A stretch of DNA of 55,097 nt from Methylocystis sp. (GTDB lineage Bacteria; Pseudomonadota; Alphaproteobacteria; Rhizobiales; Beijerinckiaceae), in the NCBI RefSeq assembly GCF_021731785.1, contig NZ_JAKFWS010000022.1, forward strand, positions 1 through 55,097. Reading direction: 5' to 3'. This document shows positions 26,827-35,436 of the stretch, piece after piece; position 1 is the stretch's first letter; the number at the start of each line of letters is the position of its first letter. The notes under the pieces were generated by a model that was not told where the DNA came from, did no database searches, and saw only the letters and a program-made list of their open reading frames with translations. The position numbers and the translations under genes were made by a program.

Positions 26827-28352
26827 ACGGCCCGCTGTTCGAGCCCGACTTCGACGCCTTTGGGTCCGATTACGACGCCGGTCGGCCGCAGCTGGTCGTA
26901 ACGCGCCTCGTCGCCGATCTCGAAACGCCGGTCTCGGCCTATCTCAAGCTCAAGCACAATCGGCGCGGCGCCGCTTTTCTGCTGGAATCCGTCGAAGGCG
27001 GCGCCGCCCGCGGGCGGTATTCGATGATCGGCCTCGACCCCGACGTGATCTTTCGCGTTGTCGGCGACAGGGCGGAAATCAATCGCGCCGCGCTCGATGG
27101 CGCGAACGCGTTTACGCCTTGCGAGGGGCCGCCGCTTGTTGCGTTGCGTCAGCTCATCGCCCTGTCCGCCGTGCCCCAGGCCGCCGGCCTGCCGCCGATG
27201 GCCGCGGGCGTGTTTGGCTATCTCGGCTACGATATGGTGCGCCAGACGGAGCGCCTCGCGCCGGCAAAGGCAGATAAGATCGGCGTCCCCGACGCCCTGT
27301 TCGTGCGTCCGACTTTGATGATCGTCTTCGACACGGTCCGCGACGAAATCTCTATTGTCACGCCTGTCCGGCCGAATTCCGGCGTTGCGGCGAAGCCGGC
27401 CTATGAAGCGGCGCTCGCGCGTCTCGACAAAGTCGTCGCGACGCTGGAGGCGCCGCTGGAGCATCGCGACGGCGGGACGGACGCGCAGCTTCTCACTCAG
27501 GAGCCGGTCTCGAACACTTCACATTCGCGCTTCCTTGAAATGGTCGAGCGCGCCAAGGAATACATTCGCGCCGGCGACATCTTTCAGGTCGTGCTGTCGC
27601 AGCGCTTCACCGCGCCTTTCGCTTTGCCCGCCTTTGCGCTCTATCGCGCGCTCAGGCGTGTCAACCCGGCGCCTTTTCTTTGCTTTCTCGATTTCGGGGA
27701 ATTCCAGATCGTTTGTTCGAGCCCCGAAATCCTCGTACGGGTCGCCGACGGCAAAGTGACGATTCGTCCGATCGCCGGCACGCGCTGGCGCAGCGAGGTC
27801 AAGGCCGAGGACGAACGTCTCGCCTCAGATCTCCTCGCCGACGAAAAGGAATGCGCCGAACATCTGATGCTGCTCGATCTCGGCCGCAATGATGTGGGTC
27901 GCGTCGCTAAGACGGGAACGGTGCGCGTCACCGACAGTTTCACGATCGAACGCTACAGTCATGTGATGCACATCGTCTCTAATGTCGAAGGAGAACTTGA
28001 TGCGCGCCATGATTGCATTGACGCGCTCGCCGCAGGTTTTCCTGCCGGCACCGTCTCCGGCGCGCCGAAAGTGCGCGCGATGGAAATCATCGACGAGCTC
28101 GAGACCGACAAGCGTGGAATCTATGGCGGTTGTATCGGCTATTTCGGCGCCGGCGGACAAATGGACACCTGCATCGTGTTGCGCACGGCGATCGTGAAGG
28201 ATGGCAAGATGCATGTGCAGGCCGGCGCTGGCGTCGTCTACGACAGCGAGCCTGAATACGAACACCGCGAATGCGTCAACAAGGCGAAAGCGCTGTTTCG
28301 CGCCGCCGAGGAAGCGGTTCGCTTCGCAACACGCCCGCGGCGGAGCCAATAG
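26823..28352 (+). CDS. trpE: Anthranilate synthase component I
   Basis: TrpE makes anthranilate from chorismate with ammonia supplied by TrpG. The 509-residue protein has the tryptophan-feedback region FLLESVEGGAARGRYSMIG (about 45-63). The catalytic core has RPIAGTRWRSEVKAEDE, LLDLGRNDVGRVAKTG, SHVMHIVSNVEGEL, FPAGTVSGAPKVRAMEII and QAGAGVVYDSEPEYE. It starts at a GTG inside the ppiD stop. It is not fused to TrpG, unlike in several rhizobia; trpG is 2.7 kb downstream. Confidence 0.97.
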   Translation: MNGPLFEPDFDAFGSDYDAGRPQLVVTRLVADLETPVSAYLKLKHNRRGAAFLLESVEGGAARGRYSMIGLDPDVIFRVVGDRAEINRAALDGANAFTPCEGPPLVALRQLIALSAVPQAAGLPPMAAGVFGYLGYDMVRQTERLAPAKADKIGVPDALFVRPTLMIVFDTVRDEISIVTPVRPNSGVAAKPAYEAALARLDKVVATLEAPLEHRDGGTDAQLLTQEPVSNTSHSRFLEMVERAKEYIRAGDIFQVVLSQRFTAPFALPAFALYRALRRVNPAPFLCFLDFGEFQIVCSSPEILVRVADGKVTIRPIAGTRWRSEVKAEDERLASDLLADEKECAEHLMLLDLGRNDVGRVAKTGTVRVTDSFTIERYSHVMHIVSNVEGELDARHDCIDALAAGFPAGTVSGAPKVRAMEIIDELETDKRGIYGGCIGYFGAGGQMDTCIVLRTAIVKDGKMHVQAGAGVVYDSEPEYEHRECVNKAKALFRAAEEAVRFATRPRRSQ

Positions 28353-28367
28353 CGATTCCGGAATCGC
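28352..28367. repeat. Perfect 16-bp palindrome at the trpE stop
   Basis: GCGATTCCGGAATCGC starts at the last base of the trpE stop codon. It could form a short hairpin, but no T tract follows, so it is not a convincing terminator. Confidence 0.5.
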
Positions 28368-28400
28368 GCGCGGACAGCAAAAAGGGCGGCGGCGTATCTC

Positions 28401-28907
28401 ATGGACGGCCCGACGATCTACGACGACGGCGATGATCCTTCCCGCGCGATCCGCGTCGGCGAGCCCAATGGCGTCGACGCCGCAAAATGGGGAGTCCTGC
28501 TCTCGCGCTTCATGCGCATCATCGCCTTCTTTTGGCTGGTGCAGGGCTTGATGCAGTGGCGGATCATTCTCGCCGCTGATCGTTCCATTTTCGAAACCAT
28601 GCCTCAGAGCGCTGCCTTCGCCGTTATCTTTTTTGCGGTGCTCGATTTGATCGCCGGCGTCGGCTTGTGGCTGGCGACGCCGTGGGGCGGCGTGTTGTGG
28701 CTGCTGGTTGCGAGCGCGCAGATTTTTCTCACGCTCAGCATGCCGAGTTTCTTCATCGGCGGCTATTGGCTGATCGGCGTCGACGCCGTGCTGATCGCCA
28801 TGTATTTCGGCCTGACCTTCGAGGCCGGGCGCGACGTCGAGGCGCAGCGGATGCGCGAACGGCGCCGCCGCCGCAGATTCGACAGAAAGCCGCCAAAACC
28901 TTCATGA
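28401..28907 (+). CDS. DUF6163-type inner membrane protein
   Basis: The 168-residue protein has an acidic N-terminus and about four membrane helices between residues 35 and 142, then a strongly basic tail (RMRERRRRRRFDRKPPK). It matches the DUF6163 family, which in Rhizobiales sits beside an LdtR-type regulator as here. Function is unknown; association with LdtR suggests an envelope-related role. Confidence 0.78.
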   Translation: MDGPTIYDDGDDPSRAIRVGEPNGVDAAKWGVLLSRFMRIIAFFWLVQGLMQWRIILAADRSIFETMPQSAAFAVIFFAVLDLIAGVGLWLATPWGGVLWLLVASAQIFLTLSMPSFFIGGYWLIGVDAVLIAMYFGLTFEAGRDVEAQRMRERRRRRRFDRKPPKPS

Positions 28908-28942
28908 ACGACAAGGTTTGTTAGAGGCGCGTTACCGTAAAT

Positions 28943-28958
28943 TGAACGTTTAAGTTCA
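28943..28958. promoter_or_regulatory. Inverted repeat upstream of ldtR, possible MarR-type operator
   Basis: TGAAC-GTTTAA-GTTCA is a perfect 5-bp inverted repeat with a 6-base, AT-rich centre in the gap between the DUF6163 gene and ldtR. The size and symmetry suit a dimeric MarR-family regulator, so autoregulation is plausible. No experiment or second copy supports it here. Confidence 0.4.
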
Positions 28959-29106
28959 TTTCTCATTCACCGCAACGCGGCTCTGTCGCGGTAAACGCGC
29001 GATTCAGGCTGTTGCTTAAACCGCTTTTCACCCGCCTCGACCTAATTTGATCTCATCGAACGCCGATCAAGAGATGCCAGACGCATCCGCCCTGATGGAG
29101 AAGACG

Positions 29107-29616
29107 ATGAGCGCCGTGACCAAGACCGCCCCCCAGGCCCGCGAGGATCGCGTCAGCGAGATCCGGCCAGTTTATCTCGAAGCGCTGACGCTGGTCGAAC
29201 GCCTCCATCGCCGATTGCTCGACGTCGTCAAGGACGAATTCGATCGCCGGGATCTTGGCGACGTCAACTCGGTGCAGGCGCTGCTGCTCTATAATATCGG
29301 CGACAAGGAACTGACTGCGAGCGAGTTGCGCACGCGCGGCTATTATCTCGGGTCCAATGTTTCCTACAACGTCAAGAAGCTTGTCGAGACGGGTTATATG
29401 CATTACGCCCGCTCGCGCCTCGACCGCCGCTCGGTGCGCATCAGCTTGACCCCGAAGGGCAAGCAAATTCACGACATCGTCGCCCAGCTTTATGAAAAGC
29501 ACGCGCTGACCGTTGAGCAGATCGGCGGCGTGTCCTGCGACGAGTTCCGCAGCCTTAACGCCTCGCTTTCGCGGCTGGAGCGTTTTTGGACCGATCAGGT
29601 CCGCTATCGGCTCTGA
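29107..29616 (+). CDS. ldtR: LdtR-type MarR-family winged-helix regulator
   Basis: The 169-residue regulator has a MarR fold with helix-turn-helix around ELTASELRTRGYYLGSNVSYNVKKLVETGYM and a wing with RSRLDRRSVRISLTPKG. It closely matches the LdtR regulators of Rhizobiales, which control L,D-transpeptidase and stress genes in Liberibacter. Start choice is uncertain: GGAG before the ATG at 29107 is best, but in-frame ATGs at 29074 and 29095 and a TTG at 29047 exist. The neighbouring DUF6163 gene supports the assignment. Confidence 0.85.
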   Translation: MSAVTKTAPQAREDRVSEIRPVYLEALTLVERLHRRLLDVVKDEFDRRDLGDVNSVQALLLYNIGDKELTASELRTRGYYLGSNVSYNVKKLVETGYMHYARSRLDRRSVRISLTPKGKQIHDIVAQLYEKHALTVEQIGGVSCDEFRSLNASLSRLERFWTDQVRYRL

Positions 29617-29895
29617 CCCGGTCTCGCGCCTCTTCTCGTCTTTCGCCTGCTCTCTCGTCTCTCGCCGGCAAGCGCCTCAGGGCCGCTTCGCTGGCGTTTT
29701 TCGATTACGCCCGCGCCCCAAAGTCCGGCTGGCGACATTGCAGAATCCGGCTTTTCGCGACGAGCGCGCTCTAGGCTATTAAGTTCGATCACATGACCCG
29801 CATTGAGGCGATTCCGCCCAAATGGAGCGTGATCTGGCGCAACCCGCCTCTCAGACCTATCTTAACGGCTGTCAACCACGACCCAGGATGCTCAA

Positions 29896-31008
29896 ATGCG
29901 ATGGTCCGTCACGATCGGCTCCTTTAAGGGAACCGCCGTGCGCATTCACGTCACTTTCCTGCTGCTGTTGGGCTGGATCGGCTTTGCGGCTTACCAGCGC
30001 GGCGGCGCCGTCGCGGCGCGCGACAGCATTTTGTTCATCGTCGCGATTTTCGTCTGCGTCGTGCTGCATGAGTTCGGCCACATATTGACCGCGCGTCGCT
30101 ATGGAATCGTCTCGCCGGTGATTACGCTGTTGCCGATCGGCGGCGTGGCCGACATGGATCGGATGCCCGAAAAGCCCGGACAGGAGCTGCTGATCGCGCT
30201 CGCGGGTCCGGCCGTCAATCTCGTCATCGCGATTGCGCTGATCGCTTTTCTCGGCGCCGTAGATGTTTCCGACGCGATCCAGATCGGCGATCCTTCCGTC
30301 AATCTTTTGAAGCGCTTGGCGGCAGTGAATGTTTTCTTGGCGGCGTTCAATTTGATCCCCGCCTTCCCGATGGACGGCGGTCGCGTGCTGCGCGCCGCCC
30401 TGTCGATCTGGATAGGCAAGGGCCGCGCGACGCGCATTGCCGCCCAGATCGGTCAGGGATTTGCTTTTCTACTGGGTTTTCTGGGACTGTTCGGCAATCC
30501 GCTGCTGCTGTTCATCGCGATTTTCGTCTATATCGCGGCTGCGGGCGAGGCGCAGATGACCACGATGTCCGAGGCGGCGCGCGGACTGAAGGCCGCCGAC
30601 GCGATGGAGACCCGCATCGCCGTGATTGACCGCGGCTCGACCGTGCGGGAAGCGATCGACATCCTTCTGGCCACTTCTCAGGACGAATTCCCGGTCGTCG
30701 ACGCCGCGCGGCGGCTGAGCGGCTTCCTGTCCCGCGCCAACATCATCGAAGCCTTGCGCGATTCCGATCCCGGCGCGCCGATCGCGCCCTTCGTTCGCCA
30801 GGAGCCGGCGACGATCGGCGTCGGCGACACCGTCGACGCTGCATTGCCCAGTCTCACCGGGGGAGATGTGATCGGGGTCCTCGATGGGGATGGTCGGTTC
30901 CTGGGTCTTCTCACCCGCCAATCGCTCACCGAGATCATGATGATCAAAGACGTTCGGCCGGACTGGCGCTTCTCGCCGCGCGACGACAGCCCTCGGACGG
31001 TTGCCTAA
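29896..31008 (+). CDS. Site-2 protease family zinc metalloprotease with CBS domains
   Basis: The 370-residue protein is an intramembrane protease of peptidase family M50. The zinc motif HEFGH is at residues 58-62 inside a membrane helix, and the second metal motif is in FPMDGGRVLRAAL at about 155. Two C-terminal CBS-type repeats (about 230-350) may sense nucleotides. AGGA lies about 8 bases before the ATG. Its substrate, possibly an anti-sigma factor or other membrane regulator, is not adjacent. Confidence 0.92.
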   Translation: MRWSVTIGSFKGTAVRIHVTFLLLLGWIGFAAYQRGGAVAARDSILFIVAIFVCVVLHEFGHILTARRYGIVSPVITLLPIGGVADMDRMPEKPGQELLIALAGPAVNLVIAIALIAFLGAVDVSDAIQIGDPSVNLLKRLAAVNVFLAAFNLIPAFPMDGGRVLRAALSIWIGKGRATRIAAQIGQGFAFLLGFLGLFGNPLLLFIAIFVYIAAAGEAQMTTMSEAARGLKAADAMETRIAVIDRGSTVREAIDILLATSQDEFPVVDAARRLSGFLSRANIIEALRDSDPGAPIAPFVRQEPATIGVGDTVDAALPSLTGGDVIGVLDGDGRFLGLLTRQSLTEIMMIKDVRPDWRFSPRDDSPRTVA

Positions 31009-31079
31009 GCCCCGCCGGCGGCCTATGCACTCCTTAAACCCGCGCCAGCCCCACGCTAGGAGCGCCGGACCGTAGCCAA

Positions 31080-31694
31080 ATGTCCAACGTCACGCTCATC
31101 GACAATTACGACAGCTTCACCTTCAACCTGGTCCATTATTTCGGCCAGTTGGGCGCGAACGTCACAGTGCACCGAAACGATGCGGTGTCGGTCGCCGAAG
31201 TGCTCGCCGGAGGACCCGACGCGATTGTGCTGTCGCCGGGCCCCTGCACGCCGCATGAAGCCGGCATCTGCATGGAGCTGATTTCGGCCGCCGCCGAGAC
31301 CGTGCCGATTTTCGGGGTTTGCCTCGGCCACCAGTCAATCGGAGAGGTGTTTGGCGGCGACGTCATTCGCGCGCCCTTGCCGATCCATGGCAAGATGGCG
31401 ACGATCCTGCACCACGGCGACGCTGTGTTTCGCGGCATCGAAGGGCCGTTTCAAGCGACGCGCTATCATTCGCTGATCGTTAGTCGCGACACCCTGCCCG
31501 ACAGCCTGCGGATCACGGCCGAGACCCCGGACGGCCTCATCATGGCGCTGTCGCATAAGACGCTGCCCACGCATGGCGTGCAGTTCCATCCCGAGAGCAT
31601 CACCTCTCAGCACGGCCACAAAATTTTGCAGAATTTCCTCGACCTTGCGCGGGAATGGAACGAAGGGCCGCGGCGCCGCGAGAAGGCGGCGTGA
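31080..31694 (+). CDS. trpG: Anthranilate synthase glutamine amidotransferase component II
   Basis: TrpG supplies ammonia to TrpE from glutamine. The 204-residue class I amidotransferase has LIDNYDSFTFNLV, the oxyanion strand LSPGPCTP, the nucleophile in VPIFGVCLGHQSIGE (Cys about 81), and the His-Glu pair in GVQFHPESI. It heads the trpG-trpD-trpC run. It could also serve as PabA for folate, as in many bacteria. Confidence 0.96.
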   Translation: MSNVTLIDNYDSFTFNLVHYFGQLGANVTVHRNDAVSVAEVLAGGPDAIVLSPGPCTPHEAGICMELISAAAETVPIFGVCLGHQSIGEVFGGDVIRAPLPIHGKMATILHHGDAVFRGIEGPFQATRYHSLIVSRDTLPDSLRITAETPDGLIMALSHKTLPTHGVQFHPESITSQHGHKILQNFLDLAREWNEGPRRREKAA

Positions 31695-31761
31695 CGCTTG
31701 TTTGCGCCGCGCCGCGTCGGCTTACGAGCCTGCGCTTGGCATTTCCTCGCCTTGCCTGCCG

Positions 31762-32784
31762 ATGAGTGAGGGCTTCAAATCCTACATCGCCGCTCTCGCC
31801 TCCGGCGCGCCGCTCGCGCGCGACGAGGCAAAAGCAGCGTTTTCCCTGATTTTCCGGGGCGAAGCGACGCCGGCGCAGCTTGGCGCCTTTCTCATGGGCC
31901 TGAGACTGCGCGGCGAGACGATTGACGAAATCATCGGGGCGGCGCAGGCCATGCGCGCGGCCATGACGCCGGTCGAAGCGCCGCCGGGCGCGATCGACAT
32001 CGTCGGAACCGGCGGCGACGGCGCCGGCACCTACAATATTTCCACGCTGGCCGCGATCATCGCCGCAGCCTCCGGCGCGATCGTCGCGAAACATGGCGGA
32101 AAAGCCGCTTCGTCGCTGTCGGGCGCCTCCGACGTTCTCGGCGAACTCGGCGTCAAGGTCGGAATTTCTCCAAGCGCCGCCGCCGCCTCGCTGCGAGACG
32201 CTGGCATCTGCTTCATGGCCGCGACCACGCATCATCCGGCGATGCGCCACGCTGCAGCGGTCAGAAGCGAACTGGGCGTGCGCACGATCTTCAATCTGCT
32301 CGGTCCGCTGTGCAACCCGGCGCGGGTTGAGCGGCAAACGATCGGAGTCTTCTCCCGCGACTGGCTCGAACCCTTGGCGGGCGCGCTCCGGGAACTCGGC
32401 GCCACGCGCGTCTGGCTGCTGCATGGCGGCGACGGACTAGACGAAGCGACGACGACCGGCGTGACTCATGTCGTCGCGCTCGAAGACGGCAAAATCCGGG
32501 CCTTTGACTTCTCGCCGGAAGACGCTGGATTGCCGCGCGCCACGACACAGGCGCTCGTCGGCGGCGATGCGGTGCATAACGCCAGAGCGCTTCGCAGCGT
32601 TCTCGAAGGCGAGAAGAACGCCTATCGTGACATCGCCGCGCTCAACGCCGGGGTAGCGCTGGTCGTCTCGGGGCGGGCGGCAAATTTGCGCGAGGGGGTC
32701 GCGCTCGCCGAGGCGGCGCTCGATTCCGGCGCGGCGCGGGATAAGCTCGACGCGCTGATCCGTTGCTCCAACAGAGAGAACTGA
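31762..32784 (+). CDS. trpD: Anthranilate phosphoribosyltransferase
   Basis: TrpD joins anthranilate to phosphoribosyl pyrophosphate, the second committed step of tryptophan synthesis. The 340-residue protein has GTGGDGAGTYNIST at the PRPP site, KHGGKAASSLSGASDVLGEL, HHPAMRHAA and NPARVERQTIGVFS. The ATG at 31762 gives normal family length; the frame is open upstream but without similarity. Confidence 0.96.
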   Translation: MSEGFKSYIAALASGAPLARDEAKAAFSLIFRGEATPAQLGAFLMGLRLRGETIDEIIGAAQAMRAAMTPVEAPPGAIDIVGTGGDGAGTYNISTLAAIIAAASGAIVAKHGGKAASSLSGASDVLGELGVKVGISPSAAAASLRDAGICFMAATTHHPAMRHAAAVRSELGVRTIFNLLGPLCNPARVERQTIGVFSRDWLEPLAGALRELGATRVWLLHGGDGLDEATTTGVTHVVALEDGKIRAFDFSPEDAGLPRATTQALVGGDAVHNARALRSVLEGEKNAYRDIAALNAGVALVVSGRAANLREGVALAEAALDSGAARDKLDALIRCSNREN

Positions 32785-32901
32785 TCGCCATCCGATCGGG
32801 ATAGGATTGCGGCCGTTTATCGGCTATTCATAGCGAGCCGGCAATTGACGGAACGAATTCGAGCGAGGCGGCCGCGGTCCGACTTCGCCGCAGGCGAGCA
32901 A

Positions 32902-33741
32902 ATGACCGACATCTTACGCAAAATTGAAGCTTATAAGCGCACCGAGATTTCCGAGGCCAAAGTGCGCATGCCATTGGCGACGCTCGAGCGCAACGTGCGT
33001 GACCATGATCCGCCGCGCGGCTTCGTCCATGCGATCGAGCAAAAACTGAACGAGCGCCGCATCGCGCTCGTCGCCGAAATCAAAAAGGCGAGTCCGTCCA
33101 AAGGGATCATTCGGCCGGACTTCGATCCGCCGAAACTGGCGCGCGCTTATGAAGCAGCCGGGGCGACATGTCTATCAGTGCTGACCGATACGCCTTCGTT
33201 CAAAGGCAGGCTCGAAGATCTTGAAGCCGCGCGAAAGGCGACGCATCTGCCGGCGCTGCGAAAGGATTTCATGTTCGATCCCTATCAGGTCTATGAAGCG
33301 CGCGCTTACGGCGCCGACTGCATTCTCATCATCATGGCCGCCGTCGATGACGACGAGGCGAAGGCGCTGAACACCGCCGCGCATGATCTGCGCATCGACG
33401 TGCTCGTCGAAGTGCATGATGAGCGCGAGCTTGATCGCGCTTTGGCGCTGGAGACGCGCCTCATCGGAATCAACAATCGCAATCTCCACGACTTCAACGT
33501 GTCGCTCGAAGTGAGCGAGAAGCTCGCCGAGAAAATTCCGCGCGACAAAATCATTGTCGCGGAAAGCGGCATCGAGACGCATGACGACTGCCTGCGCCTC
33601 GAAAAGTCGCATATCTTCGCCTTCCTCGTCGGCGAAAGCCTGATGCGCAAGCATGACGTCGAAGCGGCCACGCGCGAACTGCTGCATGGCGCTCAAGCGA
33701 ATCATAACACGGGCGCGCATAAATCTCCCGCCGGCGCGTGA
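32902..33741 (+). CDS. trpC: Indole-3-glycerol phosphate synthase
   Basis: TrpC closes the indole ring. The 279-residue barrel starts [16 protein letters not shown] and has the conserved [56 protein letters not shown] (given here as adjoining motifs), [11 protein letters not shown] and VAESGI segments. The ATG at 32902 has only a weak AGGCGAG upstream, but matches the family start. It ends 1 base before moaC. Confidence 0.95.
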   Translation: MTDILRKIEAYKRTEISEAKVRMPLATLERNVRDHDPPRGFVHAIEQKLNERRIALVAEIKKASPSKGIIRPDFDPPKLARAYEAAGATCLSVLTDTPSFKGRLEDLEAARKATHLPALRKDFMFDPYQVYEARAYGADCILIIMAAVDDDEAKALNTAAHDLRIDVLVEVHDERELDRALALETRLIGINNRNLHDFNVSLEVSEKLAEKIPRDKIIVAESGIETHDDCLRLEKSHIFAFLVGESLMRKHDVEAATRELLHGAQANHNTGAHKSPAGA

Positions 33742-33742
33742 C

Positions 33743-34222
33743 ATGAGCGCGCTCACTCACATCGGCACCGCCGGAGAAGCGCATATGGTCGACGTGTCGG
33801 CAAAGCCCGAAGCGTTGCGCGTGGCGCGTGCGCGCGGCCAGGTGACGATGGCGCGCGAAACCTTGCAACTCGCCGTCGACGGTCAGGCCAAGAAAGGCGA
33901 CGTCTTCGGCGTCGCGCGCATCGCGGGAATCATGGCGGCGAAGAAGACGAGCGAGCTTATCCCGCTCTGCCATCCTCTCGCCTTGTCGAGCGTCTCGGTC
34001 GAGATCACGCCCGACGATGCGCTGCCGGGTCTGCGCGTGCTTGCCGAAGCATCGGTCACCGGCAAGACCGGCGTCGAGATGGAGGCGCTCACGGCCGTCT
34101 CGGTCGCCTGTCTGACGATCTACGACATGCTGAAGGCCGTCGATCGCGGCATGCGGATTGAAGGCGTCGAACTTGTCGAAAAGCGCGGCGGCAAGTCCGG
34201 CGACTGGCGCCGCGACGAATAG
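33743..34222 (+). CDS. moaC: Cyclic pyranopterin monophosphate synthase accessory protein MoaC
   Basis: MoaC acts with MoaA in the first step of molybdenum cofactor synthesis. The 159-residue protein has [16 protein letters not shown] and the catalytic region [19 protein letters not shown], then YDMLKAVDR, at full length. It begins 1 base after the trpC stop, so it is cotranscribed with the trp genes; moeA follows after two unknown genes. Confidence 0.97.
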   Translation: MSALTHIGTAGEAHMVDVSAKPEALRVARARGQVTMARETLQLAVDGQAKKGDVFGVARIAGIMAAKKTSELIPLCHPLALSSVSVEITPDDALPGLRVLAEASVTGKTGVEMEALTAVSVACLTIYDMLKAVDRGMRIEGVELVEKRGGKSGDWRRDE

Positions 34223-34289
34223 TTCGACTTGGGCCGCACAGCTCGATATCGTAACAATTCGACATATTTAATGATTGGCGGAGGCCGCC

Positions 34290-35246
34290 ATGCGGCGCTT
34301 TTTTTTCTCTCTCGCGTTGCTGTTGTTGGCGAGCATGCCTGCGATCGCCGATCGGGCGAGCGAATGCCGGCGCCGGTGCGGCGACGACGCAGCCTGCTAC
34401 CGGCGCTGCATGGGCTATTCCTTTCATCATTATGGCCGCCCGGGTTCCTATTGGGGCTACCCCTCGACTGGGGGCGGCCAGCCGCGCGCCTATCGCCGCG
34501 CGCCATCGGTCAAGGCGCCGAGCGCTCCGGATGCTTCGGAACCGGGCGGCGGCGGCGGCGGCCCCGCCGAAAAGCCCTCCATCCTCGGCACGGCCTATGA
34601 CTTTCTTTACGCGCCGGGCGCCGAGACGGACGGCTATGGCCTCTATTCCTATGTCATCCTGCCTCGACCCGGCGAACGCGCCGTCGCGTTTTCGCGTGAA
34701 CTCGTGGGTCGCTTTCCCGCAGCCTCGGACGTTACGGAGTCGAAGCAGCGGATCAATATTCTCTACCTGCCGACCAAGGCGGGCGCGCGCGGGCAAGCCG
34801 CGTTCCCCGCCGACGCCGGGCCGGCGTTGGTCCAAGCGTTTCTTGACAAGAACTATGATTTCGCCATGGCGCAGGGCTTGCTGTTCCATTTGTGCGACAA
34901 GCCGGCGCCGGCGGTCGCGCAGCTTTGCGCGAATGATCTTTCCGGCGGTCCCTATCTGCTCACTTACGCGACCAAGGTCAGCGATCTTTCGCCCCTACCG
35001 CCGCCGTTTTTGTTCGTCGATCTGACCAATGTGCGTCCGCGCGCCTTTTCGCGCTTCGTCGCCGCATACGCCGCGCAGGTGAAGCGGCCGGACTTCTCGG
35101 ACGGCGCGCGTCTTGGCGACTTCCGTCTCCAGCTCCTCAATATCATCCTGACCGCCGCCGATTGGGTGCAGCCCGTCCGCGCGGCGGTGGCGGACATCGC
35201 GCATTTCGCCGAGGCCAAGAAGAGCGACGGGGAGGCGCCGAAATGA
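34290..35246 (+). CDS. Exported protein of unknown function with Cys-rich N-terminus
   Basis: The 318-residue protein has a signal peptide (MRRFFFSLALLLLASMPAIA). A short Cys motif follows (CRRRC and CYRRC, about residues 28-43). Next comes a Gly/Pro-rich linker with a run of seven glycines, then a domain of about 220 residues with no recognised fold. GGAGG lies 7 bases before the ATG at 34290. Its stop overlaps the next small gene by 4 bases. Position between moaC and moeA suggests cotranscription but no shared function can be claimed. Confidence 0.8.
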   Translation: MRRFFFSLALLLLASMPAIADRASECRRRCGDDAACYRRCMGYSFHHYGRPGSYWGYPSTGGGQPRAYRRAPSVKAPSAPDASEPGGGGGGPAEKPSILGTAYDFLYAPGAETDGYGLYSYVILPRPGERAVAFSRELVGRFPAASDVTESKQRINILYLPTKAGARGQAAFPADAGPALVQAFLDKNYDFAMAQGLLFHLCDKPAPAVAQLCANDLSGGPYLLTYATKVSDLSPLPPPFLFVDLTNVRPRAFSRFVAAYAAQVKRPDFSDGARLGDFRLQLLNIILTAADWVQPVRAAVADIAHFAEAKKSDGEAPK

Positions 35247-35428
35247 AATTGTCCCTTCCTCGGGTCGTCGCCGTTTTTTTATTGGCGATCGCTCTTGGCG
35301 CGGCGTTCTCCTTCACTTATCCCGACGTCGACATTGACGCGACGCTTGCGACCGTGATCGTGCTGGTCGCGCTCGCGGTCGAAAGCCTCGCAGCGTTCAT
35401 CTATCGACACGTCGCGAACCGAGGATAA
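35243..35428 (+). CDS. Small two-helix membrane protein
   Basis: The 61-residue protein has two hydrophobic segments (about residues 7-25 and 37-55) separated by an acidic turn (YPDVDIDATLATV). Its ATG overlaps the stop of the preceding exported protein and GGAG precedes it, so translation is coupled. It may work with that protein; family unknown. Confidence 0.75.
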   Translation: MKLSLPRVVAVFLLAIALGAAFSFTYPDVDIDATLATVIVLVALAVESLAAFIYRHVANRG

Positions 35429-35436
35429 GATTTCGC

